This document shows, one piece after another, positions 34,453 through 45,832 of a DNA stretch of 64,000 nucleotides (positions are counted from its first letter, which is position 1; each line of letters starts with the position of its first letter). The translations under genes were made by a program, and so were the position numbers. The stretch spans positions 7,680,001 through 7,744,000 of the forward strand of contig JAQISU010000169.1 of the NCBI GenBank assembly GCA_029339505.1, read 5' to 3'. Origin of the DNA: Unio delphinus. Its lineage: Eukaryota; Mollusca; Bivalvia; Unionida; Unionidae. The notes beneath the pieces were generated by a model. That model did not search any database, was not told where the DNA came from, and saw only the letters and a program-made list of their open reading frames with translations.

Positions 34453-34805
34453 CTGCAAAAGATTTTTTAAAAAAATTCCTGATTATACCGACACAGATTA
34501 TACACACTTTTTTGTTCCACAAAAGAGATAGGCAATGTCAGGAACATTAAACATGTCTTATAAAGAAGTCTATGAAGTCATTCCAACAGTGATAAAAACA
34601 AACATTAGGGCCATTTGTCTATTCAAAAGACCAAATTATGAAACCATACACACAAAATAATCATGATTCCACAGAAAACTGACTTTCACAGGTTGACTGT
34701 TTATGTTAACTCATTGTTACACATCATACTATTCAATTAATCTCTGGCATTTTGAATGATATATAATCAAGATATCAACCTCTGTTAATCAAGATGTCAA
34801 CCTGT

Positions 34806-35124
34806 TTATTTTATTAGGATTTTTTAACGTAGCTTCAACAATTTTTCAGTCATATTGCTACAATGTCTGCAGTAAGACAGTTTATAGTGATGTCTAGCAC
34901 AGGGGTATCATGCCACAGACATGTAGCATGATGTCCCACCCAGTCACATTATCCTGACACCAGGCCAACCAGTCCTAACACTGACCTCTTAATGCTGAGC
35001 GCCATGCAAGGCAGCTGTTAGTACCATTTTTTGTAAGTCTTTGATATGACTCAGCCAGGGATCGAACCCATGACCTCCTGCTTCCGTGACGGACTCTCTA
35101 ACCACTAGGCCACCAGAGTGGTTT
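34806..35124 (-). repeat. SINE, full-length reverse copy with target duplications
   Basis: Same family as 22249. Flanked by ATGTCAACCTGT at 34794-34805 and 35125-35136. It lies in the intron between MOCS3 exons 34353 and 35585. Confidence 0.9.
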
Positions 35125-35584
35125 ATGTCAACCTGTACTAGTCACACAAACATACATGGAACCTTGTTCTATCCACTAATGGCCAGCTAATGCTTCCTCC
35201 AAAGGTGGAGCGGTAAAACCTGGACTTCTTTTACAGTCAATTCTCTGAATTACCTACCACAGCATAGAGTTGACCCTCTGTAATCCAGCCATTAATGGGA
35301 CAGACAGAGAGCCAAAATACTCAGTGTGAAATTTATCCAAAATAAAGACAGAATAAATTTTGACGTTACAAAGGTAAAGGAACTGAAATACAAGTTGTTT
35401 TAAAACTTCATCTTCATCATTTATTTAAGATAGTCATATCACCAAGTTATGGTTTTCATGATTTACCTATTTTTAGGTTATTAAATTCTCCTGTGCATGA
35501 AGAGTTTGTTTTGGAAAATTATTCCAGTTAATTGTACATTCTAACATAGAAAGTGCAACCACAAAAGTGAGTGCATGTATTTAC

Positions 35585-35632
35585 CTTTACAGTTATTCGC
35601 TCTTCTGACTTCAACAACTCCAGTCCTTTATC
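35585..35632 (-). CDS. MOCS3: MOCS3 small linker exon
   Basis: A 48-bp exon between TTTAG and GTAAAT signals, in phase 0 on both sides, encoding DKGLELLKSEERITVK. This is the usual linker (SPEERV.V-like) between the adenylyltransferase and rhodanese domains. Confidence 0.85.
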
Positions 35633-36592
35633 CTAAACAAGGTTTTTGAGGAAAAAGAATAGAAGATTAAAAAAAACAACTTTTAAGTACTATTTAAATA
35701 ACAGAAATAAGGAGGCTGATTCTCACTCAAGGTAAACATGGTTATCTCCCTTGCAGTACTGGCTGCAGTTAGAACTACCATATGCATGTGTAGGACATTA
35801 CATGTGCCTGAAAATAGGCTGTAAATTTGCAAGGAAAAACCCAAAATTATTTATGATGTTCAATGAAAAATGTTTATTACTAGTTTTGTAGATCAAGATC
35901 TAATGATTGCATTCTTTTTATCTTTTCATATAATCTAATACATTTTGACTGAAAATCACTGCAATATTCTCAACTTGTTTGAAATGTGATTTTTGTCTTC
36001 TTTTCTACTGAAGAAACAAAGACTCTTTAATTGTCATCAAAATATTTTTTGGAATATTATCTTCATATTAATTAAAAAAGTGTTTTGTTTCTTGTGCTGA
36101 TCTTGTACCATAAATTGGATCTTGTGGATATTGTCTAAAAACAAAAAGCTAATAGCAGTAAACAAATTTTATTTGTTAACTGAAACCATAATAATATACT
36201 TGTTTAAACTGTAATAATTCTCCCACACAAAAGTAGATATTTTCAAACTCTGTCTTACTGTCATGAATGACAATCACAAAAAATACATGCATTTTTGACA
36301 GTTCTATAATTATGAAAAGTTAGCATAAAAGATTTTCTCAATCATAAATTAAATAACAATGTTGAAGAAAAAAACAACAACTTGATTTTCAAGTGTGGAT
36401 ATACATTCAGGTATTCAGTGGTTCTTAACATTTTGGGTTGTCAGCCTTGTGATCCACCTAATACTAAAAAAACCCACTTGCGTAGGAAATTTCAAATTAT
36501 TAAGGTTTACCTGAAAAACAGTATGTCATCCCAGTTCTGGGTCATGACTCATGCATTAAGAACCACTTATGTATGTGAAAAATGGAAAATAC

Positions 36593-36756
36593 CTTATCGG
36601 TTGCTTTTGCTCCACAGAACTGTTCATAATCAATAAGCTTAGTAATTGATGGATTATCTCCACACACTGGACACTGATGTTGTCTCCCCCTTAGTTTGAT
36701 GGTCCGAAAGCTACCATCAAGTCCATCAAATAATAGCATCTTTTGGGAATAGGAAG
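36593..36756 (-). CDS. MOCS3: MOCS3 exon, end of the adenylyltransferase domain
   Basis: It encodes SYSQKMLLFDGLDGSF, IKLRGRQ and CPVCGDNPSITKLIDYEQFCG. The CPVCG pair is part of the zinc site of E1-like enzymes, and DYEQFCG is a MOCS3 hallmark. The acceptor is CTACAAG and the donor AAG/GTATTT. Phase 1 entry and phase 0 exit fit the neighbouring exons. Confidence 0.92.
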
Positions 36757-37447
36757 CTTGTAGACAGTTAAGGAAAATAATGTCTTTAAGAACATTAATC
36801 AAATAATTATTCTGTCCTGAAGTTTAGGTGTATCATCCATTGTCTGGTATTTGAAAGGTGACTAATGTGATGGCTGACACAGGAAATTCTACTTGACAAT
36901 CCATTTTGCTAAAGTTAAATTACTACTACTTGCCTTAACTCAATAAACATTTTAAAAAAAGAATGAGGTAATAAATAAGTTACAATGCAAAATGAAAATA
37001 CAAATAAAAACAACACTACAACGTCAATAAAAAAATTGAATTAATCACAAAAATATACACCATAGTTTATGACATTATTTTACTATAGAAAAGACCAAGA
37101 AAATTGCCTGCTTCATTATCTCCATAATTTTCAAAAAGCATTGGAGCTATTGTGATTGCCTTGGTCCGTGTCTCAAGTGTATTATTCACCATCCAGCATA
37201 GCAAAGTTCACCGGAAGACAATGACTGATATTGTCAAGTCATATTATACAATCCATTTGATATGGCTAAGTTACAATGACAAGTGTACATGTCTTAATTA
37301 AATACACATTAGGAATAAAGAAGAAGGTAACATACAAAATACAGTGTAAATACTTCATTGACATAAAAATAAAAACACCACATTTGCAGCAAATATGAGG
37401 GGATTGCAAATTCAACTTTGATTTGTTCCCTATATATAATATGCTGG

Positions 37448-37641
37448 CAGAGGCGTAGCTAGGAGGAGGGGGGGCAGGGGGGTACATATGTCCCCGGGCG
37501 CCAAGGTACAGGGGCGCCAAAATGAGGCTTACAACGTTACATTATAATAAGTAAACAAGGGTAATAAATCGGTCACAAGATCGCTGGGGCGCCAATTTTA
37601 TAGTTCGTCCCCGGGTGCAAAATATCATCGCTACACCTCTG
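37448..37641. mobile_element. hAT-type MITE
   Basis: A 194-bp non-autonomous element with terminal inverted repeats CAGAGGCGTAGC and GCTACACCTCTG and a perfect 8-bp target duplication TATGCTGG on both sides (37440-37447 and 37642-37649). The 8-bp duplication and CAGAGGCGTAGC start are typical of hAT elements. It has no coding capacity. Confidence 0.85.
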
Positions 37642-37812
37642 TATGCTGGCATATGTTTTAAAAATAGTTTCAAGTTCATTTGTAACAATCTGAAGAACAT
37701 TCAACATTTATTTCATGAAACTAAACCCACATCTGATGTACAGTTTAATAAGATCACACAGACAACATGATAAGAAGCACTTTATCTGATGCAAAAGTAA
37801 CACTTATGGACA

Positions 37813-38088
37813 ATGAGAATTGATAATCTGATATACTGAATGGATGAATGAACAATGTGAAGTGATAATCATGTACTTGATATACTGAAAGAACAATGAG
37901 AAGTGATAACTTGATATAAAGTGATAACTATGAATCTGATATATTTAATGAACAATAAAAAGTGAAAACTTGATATAAAGTGAAAACCATGTTTCTGATA
38001 TATTTAATGAACAATAACAAGTGATAACCATGTATCTGATATATTTAATGAACAATAAGATGTGATAACCATGTATCTGATATATTTA
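37813..38088 (+). repeat. 41-bp minisatellite, left block
   Basis: Units based on GATAACCATGTATCTGATAT and ATTTAATGAACAATAACAAGT (41 bp). The block is irregular at its left end. It continues after the pogo-like element at 40629. Confidence 0.85.
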
Positions 38089-40626
38089 CCATATTTACTG
38101 CATATGTTGGTACACGAAAAAATAATTATTTTTTTGTGTGTCCCAGAATTTATGGTGAACTTTTTTAAAACCTACATCATGTCTCCCAAGACTTAGGAAA
38201 TGAAAAACATTATGTTCAATTTGCCCCCCCAACACCCCCCCACTGGCCACACCGCATGTTACAATAAAATAGATAAATAAAATGCATATTTAATAATAAA
38301 ATGAAAGAAACGAACCTTATACTGTTATCATTTATTCACATTTTTGGTCGACATTAGCATTTTATTAAAGGAAAAATATATCTACAAACTCTGTATGAGT
38401 AGTGCATGAATCCATAGTGTAATAGCTTTCGTCAGACAACACAACATATTAGTCACTGACGTGAATATTCAATTTTAGTTGCCCTCAAAGGTTTGAATGT
38501 TATGAAAATGAAAATTGGATCCCGCAAAATCACATACGAGTGAGATAGAGAAAGAAAGAGTGAGAATTATCAGCCGCATTGGTCGAAAGCAACTGACATT
38601 TATGAGTGATACGGTGTAAGGTACAAAATAACCAAGAGTGTATTATATACAGGGTAACAATATGACAATATCTCGCAAACTAAAATCATTATTAGAAATA
38701 CATTCACTGTGAGTACAAATGACAATCTTTTTGATTCCATGGGTTACAAAAAGTATTATTAAAGCAAGTTAATGCTGTGTATACTACTTACCGAATAACT
38801 CAAAACCAGTTTGTGTCAATTATGACTACAGACGGCATATAAATGCAAGCCCAGGTGTTGAATAAACACACCTTGTAACAGCCATAAACTCATTGTTTGA
38901 ACTTACTGGCAGGATATCAAATACAAAGGTTAATTTATTACAAAGCAAGCCGACCCCGGAAGCAGACTTTGGATTCCTATTAGCGTGGAGATTTTTTTAA
39001 CTATCCATATGTATACAAAGTCGGCCGACATGGGGAAGCCAACATTTATTTCTTTCTACCAGTTTTCACCGAGATTTTGAAAATAAATAGAAACAATGGG
39101 ACACTTTGAAACGATAACTTCCCACACATTTACACAAATAGTGATTCCTTGCAGTCATTGTTATCGCGTACATAGCATATATAAAGGGGAATATAACTAT
39201 AAAAAAAAAAAAACACATTATAGATCTCCGCTATTATGGATAAGTTTGTAGTGTGATACTCAAGTAGTGAAGAGGCCTTGCCTCATGCATGGAAAGAAAA
39301 TGTGTTGCCTAAAGCTTCACGATGGCCCAGCGTCTCCCAGAAGATTTAGAGGAAAAAATAAAATTATTCCACAAATTCGTAAAGGCTTGAAGAGAAGAAG
39401 ATGATTTCGAAGACAAGATGATAATTAACATGGATTAAACTCCTATGTACTGGATGAATTGTCGAAAAGAAAGGTGTTAAAAGTCTGAAAATTCGCACAA
39501 CTGGTGCAGATAAAAAGCATCTAACCTTAGTACTTGCAGTTTCCGCAGCAGGAGATGTGTTGCCGCCAATGACAATTTTTCGTGGTGTGAGGGAGCTAAA
39601 AGATATCCATGCACCAAAGGGATGGATCGTATGTGTGCAGGAGAAGGGTTGGGTTGACGAGGAAGTGATGCTGCAGTGGATTAAAGAGATATATCTCAAG
39701 TATACAGGAAAAGAACGATCTCTTTTAGTGATGGATTCATTCCGGGTGCATATTACAGATGCTGTAAAACAGGCTTTGAGAAGGGGTAACATGGTGCCTG
39801 CAGTTATTCCGGGTGGATGCACCTCCAAGCTACAGCCACTAGACGTCAGTGTCAATAAACTGGTCAAGTCCGACATGAGGAAAAGCTAGACAAATTTTAT
39901 TTGTAAAGCAGCAGAGGGCCTTTCCAAGGAAAATGACAACACATCTCGTATTAAGAGTGCAGATAAACAAACAGTTGTGGACTGGATTGTGAAAGCAGTC
40001 GAATCGCTTCAGGACAAGTCAGATCTGATCCGAAAATCATTTAAAGTTTGTGGTACGTGTATTAACAATAACTTGAATGGATGTGAGGACAATATCATAT
40101 GAGATAGTGAATGTGATGGCAGTGACAGTGAAGAGGACGAATTTGATGGATTTGAGCCTAAGGAGGTTGAATGGGCAATTAAGAATGTGGACAGATTGAA
40201 GGATTTAAATTAAATATATCAGCGACAATAAAGTTTTTTTCAGCAGTACTTGGATGTCAGATATCACTGCTGTGTAAATAAAACATGTTCGGTTTTGGAA
40301 TTAGTATGCTTATCAATCACTCTGTACAGTCACTATCTACCAGTATATATCTCTCTCTTTCTTTTTCTCTCTCTGAATATATTTTTTACAAAAAGTGAAA
40401 ACAAACAACACTCACAGAGTTTTCTTTTTTAAAGTTTTACTTAATAAAATATATGTTTGAGTACATTTTCTGACATGTAAGTTTTGAATGATTTAAAAGG
40501 TGTCCCAGAACTTATGACTCGAAAAAAGCTGTGTCCCAGAATATACAGTGCACAAAAAAATTACTTTTAAAATAAATTTATGGTGTCCCAACAAATACGG
40601 TGTCCCAATATATACAGTAAATATGG
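38089..40626 (+). mobile_element. Dead pogo/Tigger-like DNA transposon
   Basis: It starts with CCATATTTACTGCATATGTT and ends with the inverted AATATATACAGTAAATATGG, with a TA target duplication on each side (38087-38088 and 40627-40628), as in the Tc1/mariner-pogo superfamily. It splits a 41-bp minisatellite. Confidence 0.85.
39322..40213 (+). pseudogene. pogo-like DDE transposase remnant
   Basis: Only part of the catalytic region remains. The first Asp motif is readable as NMD followed by an in-frame stop and TPMYW near 39430. The best segment (39557-39889) has VLPPMTIFRGVR, LLVMDSFRVH (second Asp) and GGCTSKLQPLDV. A terminal acidic FDGFEPKEVEWAI segment ends at 40213. Stops and frame changes show that it is inactive. 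A cut-and-paste transposase is the family role. Confidence 0.85.
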
Positions 40627-40628
40627 TA

Positions 40629-41133
40629 AAGAACCATGTTTCTGATATATTTAATGAACAATAACAAGTGATAACCATGTATCTGATATATTTAATGAAC
40701 AATAACAAGTGATAACCTTGTATCTGATATATTTAATGAACAATAACAAGTGATAACCATGTATCTGATATATTTAATGAACAATAACAAGTGATAACCA
40801 TGTAGCTGATATATTTAATGAACAATAACAAGTGATAACCATGTAGCTGATATATTTAATGAACAATAACAAGTGATAACCATGTATCTGATATATTTAA
40901 TGAACAATAACAAGTGATAACCATGTATCTGATATATTTAATGAACAATAACAAGTGATAACCATGTATCTGATATATTTAATGAACAATAACAAGTGAT
41001 AGCCATGTATCTGATATATTTAATGAACAATAAGAAGTGATAGCCATGTATCTGATATATTTAATGAACAATAAGAAGTGATAGCCATGTATCTGATATA
41101 TTTAATGAACAATAAGAAGTGATAAACATGTAG
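40629..41133 (+). repeat. 41-bp minisatellite, right block
   Basis: About twelve well-kept 41-bp units, with point variants (CATGTAGCTG, GATAGCCATG) shared by neighbouring units, which suggests recent local spread. Confidence 0.95.
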
Positions 41134-41176
41134 CTGCAAAAGTGTTAGCTGAAGATGCAATTTTACCAATGCTTGC

Positions 41177-41487
41177 GACCACTCCAGTGGCCTAGTGGTT
41201 AAAGTGTCTGCCTCGGAAACAGGAGATTGTGGGTTCGAACCCTAGCCGGGTCATACCAAAGACTTAAAAAATTGTACTAACAGCTGCCTCGCTTGCTGCT
41301 CAGTATTAAAGGCTAATGTTAAGATTAGTCGGCCTGGTGTCAGGATAATTTGACTAGGTGGGACATCATGCTACATGTCTGCGGCATGATGCTCCAGTGT
41401 TAGACATCACTACAAATTGCCACAATGCAAACATTGTAGCGATATGACTAAATTTCTTTTAAAGCTATGTTAAAAATCCAAATCACA
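41177..41487 (+). repeat. SINE, plus copy
   Basis: Head GTGGCCTAGTGGTTAAAGTG and GGGTTCGAACC, then the family body and tail; next to the 41-bp minisatellite. Confidence 0.85.
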
Positions 41488-41706
41488 TATACATACACAC
41501 TAATGCCTGCATTAATTAGGATATTCTTTGCAACTGTATTAAAAGGTTAATTTTTGCTAACAAAAAGAATAAAAAGAAAAGAGTCTCAGAAAAGTAAAAA
41601 AATATACAGCTTTTTCAATATTTAAATAACATGAGCTTCTGAAACTAGATATAATTATAAATGTTTGTCCATAATCTATAAAGTCTTTGTATTCCTGACT
41701 AAAACA

Positions 41707-41973
41707 CTGTTCTGCTGGCCTAGTGGTTAGAGTGTCTGCCGCGGAAGAAAGAGGTCATGGGTTTGACCCCTGCTGAGTCATACCAAAGACTTACAAAAAT
41801 GGTACTAACAGCTGCCTCGTTTGGTGCTCAGCATTAAGAGGTTAGTGTTAGGACTGGTTGGCTAATGTAACTGGGTGGAACATTGTGCTACATGTCTGCG
41901 GCATGATACCCCAGTGGTAGACATCACTATAAACCACCTCACTGCAGACATCGTAGCAATGTGACTGAAAAAA
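41707..41973 (+). repeat. SINE, plus copy
   Basis: Head GGCCTAGTGGTTAGAGTGTC and GGGTTTGACC, family body, with a small deletion near 41860. It ends at GTGACTGAAAAA, where the next minisatellite begins. Confidence 0.85.
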
Positions 41974-41974
41974 A

Positions 41975-42650
41975 TCACCATATCAATGCTATATTAGCAA
42001 TATTCATCACATTATCACCAGTATACTAGCTATTTTTATCACCATATCACTGCTATATTTGCTATTTGCATCACTTTACCACCAAAATATTAGCTATTGT
42101 AACCATATAACTGCTATATTAGCTATTTTCATCACCATATCACTGCTATATTAGATATTTAAATCACCATATCACTGCTATTATATTAGTTACTTTCATC
42201 ACCATTTCACTGCTACATCAGCTTTTTCATCACCATATCACTGCTATATTAGTTACTTTCATCATCATTTCACTGCTATATTAGATATTTAAATCACCAT
42301 ATCACTGCTATATTGGCTATTTTCAATAAAATATCACCACTATATTAGCTATTTTCCTCATCTGATCAATGCTATATTAGCTATTTTCACCCCTATATCA
42401 CTGCTATATTAGCTACATTCATCACCATATCACCACTATATTAGCTATTTTCATCACCATTTCACTGCTGTATTAGCTACTTTCGTCGCCATATAACTGC
42501 TATATTATCTATTTTAATCACATATCACCAGCATACTAGCTATTTTCATCACAATATCACCACTATATTAGCTACTTTCATCACCATCATATTAGCTATT
42601 TTCAATTTTATATCACTGCTATATTAGCTATTTAATCACCATATCTTTGC
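41975..42650 (+). repeat. ~32-bp minisatellite
   Basis: About 20 degenerate units of ATCACCATATCACTGCTATA followed by TTAGCTATTTTC. The array begins directly at the tail of a SINE. Confidence 0.85.
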
Positions 42651-42834
42651 CTAACAAATGTCCTATTACCACAAAAAGAATGTCTCAAATTTAAATCTGT
42701 AATATATACTGCTAAAATGTTATGGCAATGTTGTCGTCTAAACCATAGCCTTGTTGACCTAAAATTAAATTTTATTTAACTGTATAACAGTGTCGTGTAC
42801 AGTGGAAACAAACTGTTTAATAGATGTTCTGTTT

Positions 42835-44095
42835 TGGTTGATTCATGTTACTTTTGGTTGATCCATGTTACTGTTGGTTGATCCATGTTAATGTTCATTG
42901 ATTCATGTTACTGTTGGTTGATCCATGTTACTGTTGGTTGATTCATGTTATCGTTGGTTGATCCATGTTACTGTTCATTGATTCATGTTACTGTTGGTTG
43001 ATCCATGTTACTGTTCATTGATTCATGTTACTGTTGGTTGATCCATGTTACTGTTGGTTGATCCAAGCTACTGTTCACTGATTCATGTTACTGTTAGTTG
43101 ATCCATTTTACTGTTGGTTGATCCATGTTTCTGTTGGTTGGTCATTGTTTCTGTTGACCTATCCATGTTACTGTTGGTTGATCCATGTTTCTATTGTTTG
43201 ATCCATGTTTCTGTTGGTTGATCCATGTTTCTATTGTTTTATCTATGTTACTGTTGGTTAATCCATGTTACTGTTGGCTGATCCATGTTACTGTTGGTTG
43301 ATTCATGTTATTGCTGGTTGATTCATGTTACTGTTGGTTGATCCATGTTACTGTTGGTTGATCAATGTTTCTGTTGGTTGGTCATTGTTTCTGTTGACCT
43401 ATCCATGTTACTGTTGGTTGATCCATGTTTCTATTGTTTGATCCATGTTTCTGTTGGTTGATCCATGTTTCTATTGTTTTATCTATGTTACTGTTGGTTG
43501 ATCCATGTTACTGTTGGCTGATCCATGTTACTGTTGGTTGATTCATGTTATTGCTGGTTGATTCATGTTACTGTTGGTTGATCCATGTTACTGTTGGTTG
43601 ATCAATGTTTCTGTTGGTTGATCATTGTTTATGTTGGTTGATCAATGTTTCTGTTCATTGATCAATGTTTCTGTTGGTTCATCATTGTTTCTGTTGGTTG
43701 AACATTGTGTCTGTTGGCTGTTCCATGTTACAGTTGGTTGATCCATGTTTCTATTGTTTGATCTATGTTACTGTTGGTTGATCCATGTTACTGTTGGCTG
43801 ATCCATGTTTCTGTTAGTTGATCCATGTTACCGTTGGCTGATCCATGTTACTGTTGGTTGATTCATGTTATTGTTGGTTGATTCATGTTACTGTTGGTTG
43901 ATCCATGTTACTGTTGGTTGATCCATGTTTCTGTTGGTTGATCCATGTTTCTATTGTTTGATCTAAGTTACTGTTGGTTGATCCATGGTACTGTTGGCTG
44001 ATCCATGTTACTGCTGTGTGATCCATGTTACTGTTGGCTGATCCATGTTATTGCTGTGTGATCCATGATAGTGTTGGCTGATCTATGTTAATATT
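42835..44095 (+). repeat. 20-bp minisatellite with higher-order structure
   Basis: About 60 units of TTACTGTTGGTTGATCCATG with point variants. A 240-bp block of 12 units recurs (from about 43141 and again from 43381) with the same order of variants, showing higher-order duplication. Confidence 0.95.
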
Positions 44096-44141
44096 GGTTG
44101 CATTGAATATATGTTCACTAGGTATTGTGTGAGTGTGTCAT

Positions 44142-44447
44142 TTGGATTTTTACAGTAGCTTTGACAATTTTTCAGTCATATCACTACAATGTCAAGGGTG
44201 TGGCAGTTTATGGTAATGTCTAGCACTGGGCATCATGCCAGACATGTAGTATAAAGTCCCACCCAGTCACATTTATCTTGACACCAAGATGACCAACCCT
44301 AACATTAACCTCTTAATGCTGAGCAGCAAATGAAGCAGCTGCATGTACTATTTTAATAAGTCTTTGGTATGACCTGGCCAGGGTTCAAACTTGCTACCTC
44401 TTGCATCCCCGGCTGACACTCTAACCATTTAGGCCACTTGAGCAGTC
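44142..44447 (-). repeat. SINE, reverse copy
   Basis: Family tail (ACAATTTTTCAGTCATATC) to head (ACTCTAACCATTTAGGCCAC) in reverse order, directly after the 20-bp minisatellite. Confidence 0.8.
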
Positions 44448-45429
44448 AAATAGTATTTTACATTCTGACAATAGTTTTCTTATCTAAAAGTAGATGTGTT
44501 AATCTGGGAACACTTTTATGTGATAAATGCCAACAAAATCTTAAATTATTTTGCCAGAATTTCATACCACTCTGTACTCTGTAGCTCTCCATTATGTCAT
44601 CATTTTCAAATTTTTCTGTGTACTTATCAAAAATGTGCAATGGCCTGCACATAAAGTAGATACATTATTGGTAGTATATGTTAATCCCATTAAACTTATT
44701 TTCTATCTCAACTTGCATAACTAAATTTAGCTCATTCAATGTGTCAAACTGTACAGGGGTAAAATATATTGTTTGTTAATTTTTTAAAAACTAAATCATT
44801 GTATATTCATCTAAAGTTTCAATTATTTTATTACTTAAGAGTTAAGAACTTTAACATATAAAATACATGTATCTTTAAGTTTATGGAATGATACCCAATT
44901 AGCAGAGAATTTTAATTAAAGAGTGACATACAGTTGCCCAAACAAGTCCATTTCACAGCCACTGGATCAAAAGCAATAGGATATAATTTCATTTTTGAAA
45001 TACATGTACATGTTATAACCTCAAAAATGGTGGCAAATACTCCATTATTTATTTACTGTAGGTTATGGATTTTAAAGTTAAGAGTATCTGAATTAAACAA
45101 TGACAGGCCAAAATCACTTCTTTCCTCACTCACTTACTGACAGGAAAGCAGAAGGACTTCATAATTTATGAGTCAAGGTTATAACTGCTTGTACTAATCT
45201 TTAATGTTTTAAATTCATCATAGTAGCCAAGGCTAGATTATATATTGTATAACTTTTATTCTTATCCTTTGGGGGTTTTTATATTAAAAAAGAAGAGAAA
45301 TGGCATGTTCCTTGGGTTTTTGTTTGCTATTAATTTTTTTTTCTCTTGAAAAAAGTATGGTGATGATTTCTAAATAATCAAGACAAGGCATTTAGTGACC
45401 ATGTGGTGTAAGCCAGGACATACAGTATC

Positions 45430-45720
45430 TATACTACTTTTACATGCTTTCTACCAATTTCCCTATTGCTTTCATCTGAATGCATCTCATCCTCAATAAT
45501 TTTTGACAAAAGTAAGGATTTCATTGCAAATCCTATGTGGTCATCCTGAAAATATGAAAATATTACATTTAAAAAAAGAGTTTTTTCATTCCCTAAATGC
45601 ACGAATAGTGAAGAGACCATGCCATGTGCTATCTTTCACATGCAAGATGGCAGTTGGTTTATGATTTTTTAATGTTACAATAATTGCAGTAAAATCACCA
45701 GATCTATATTGCCTTGAGTA
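45430..45720 (-). other. Coding-like fragments of unknown origin in a MOCS3 intron
   Basis: Two minus-strand stretches look like protein: one (about 45590-45720) with DYSRQYRSGDFTAIIV and ILHVKDSTWHGLFTI, and one (45444-45545) with DDHIGFAMKSLLLSKIIEDE after a TTTTCAG acceptor-like site. They are in different frames without a good intron between them, and they do not fit the MOCS3 phases. A decayed gene fragment is likely; I do not recognise the family. Confidence 0.3.
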
Positions 45721-45769
45721 ATCATTTTTACATGTCATCTGTAACACTTTTAAACACAAAAAAAGATAC

Positions 45770-45832
45770 ATCCTTGGCCTGTAAGAATCTTGATTGCTTC
45801 TAAAGCTTGCAGACTGCCAATTATGCCTGGAA
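45770..45832 (-). CDS. MOCS3: MOCS3 exon, E1-like domain helix
   Basis: A 63-bp exon encoding PGIIGSLQALEAIKILTGQG, the conserved helix after the adenylation site in E1-like proteins. The acceptor is TTCTCAG (45833 side) and the donor GGAT/GTATCT; both phases fit. The earlier exons with the ATP-binding and catalytic Cys regions are not in the 1.6 kb up to element copy B, so they probably lie beyond it. Confidence 0.88.

Noticed and set aside
39364..39876. 170-residue minus-strand ORF
   Set aside because: It is the antisense shadow of the pogo-like transposase remnant.
42835..44095. Possible CRISPR-like array
   Set aside because: The 20-bp units are directly adjacent without spacers, in eukaryotic intron DNA; it is a minisatellite.
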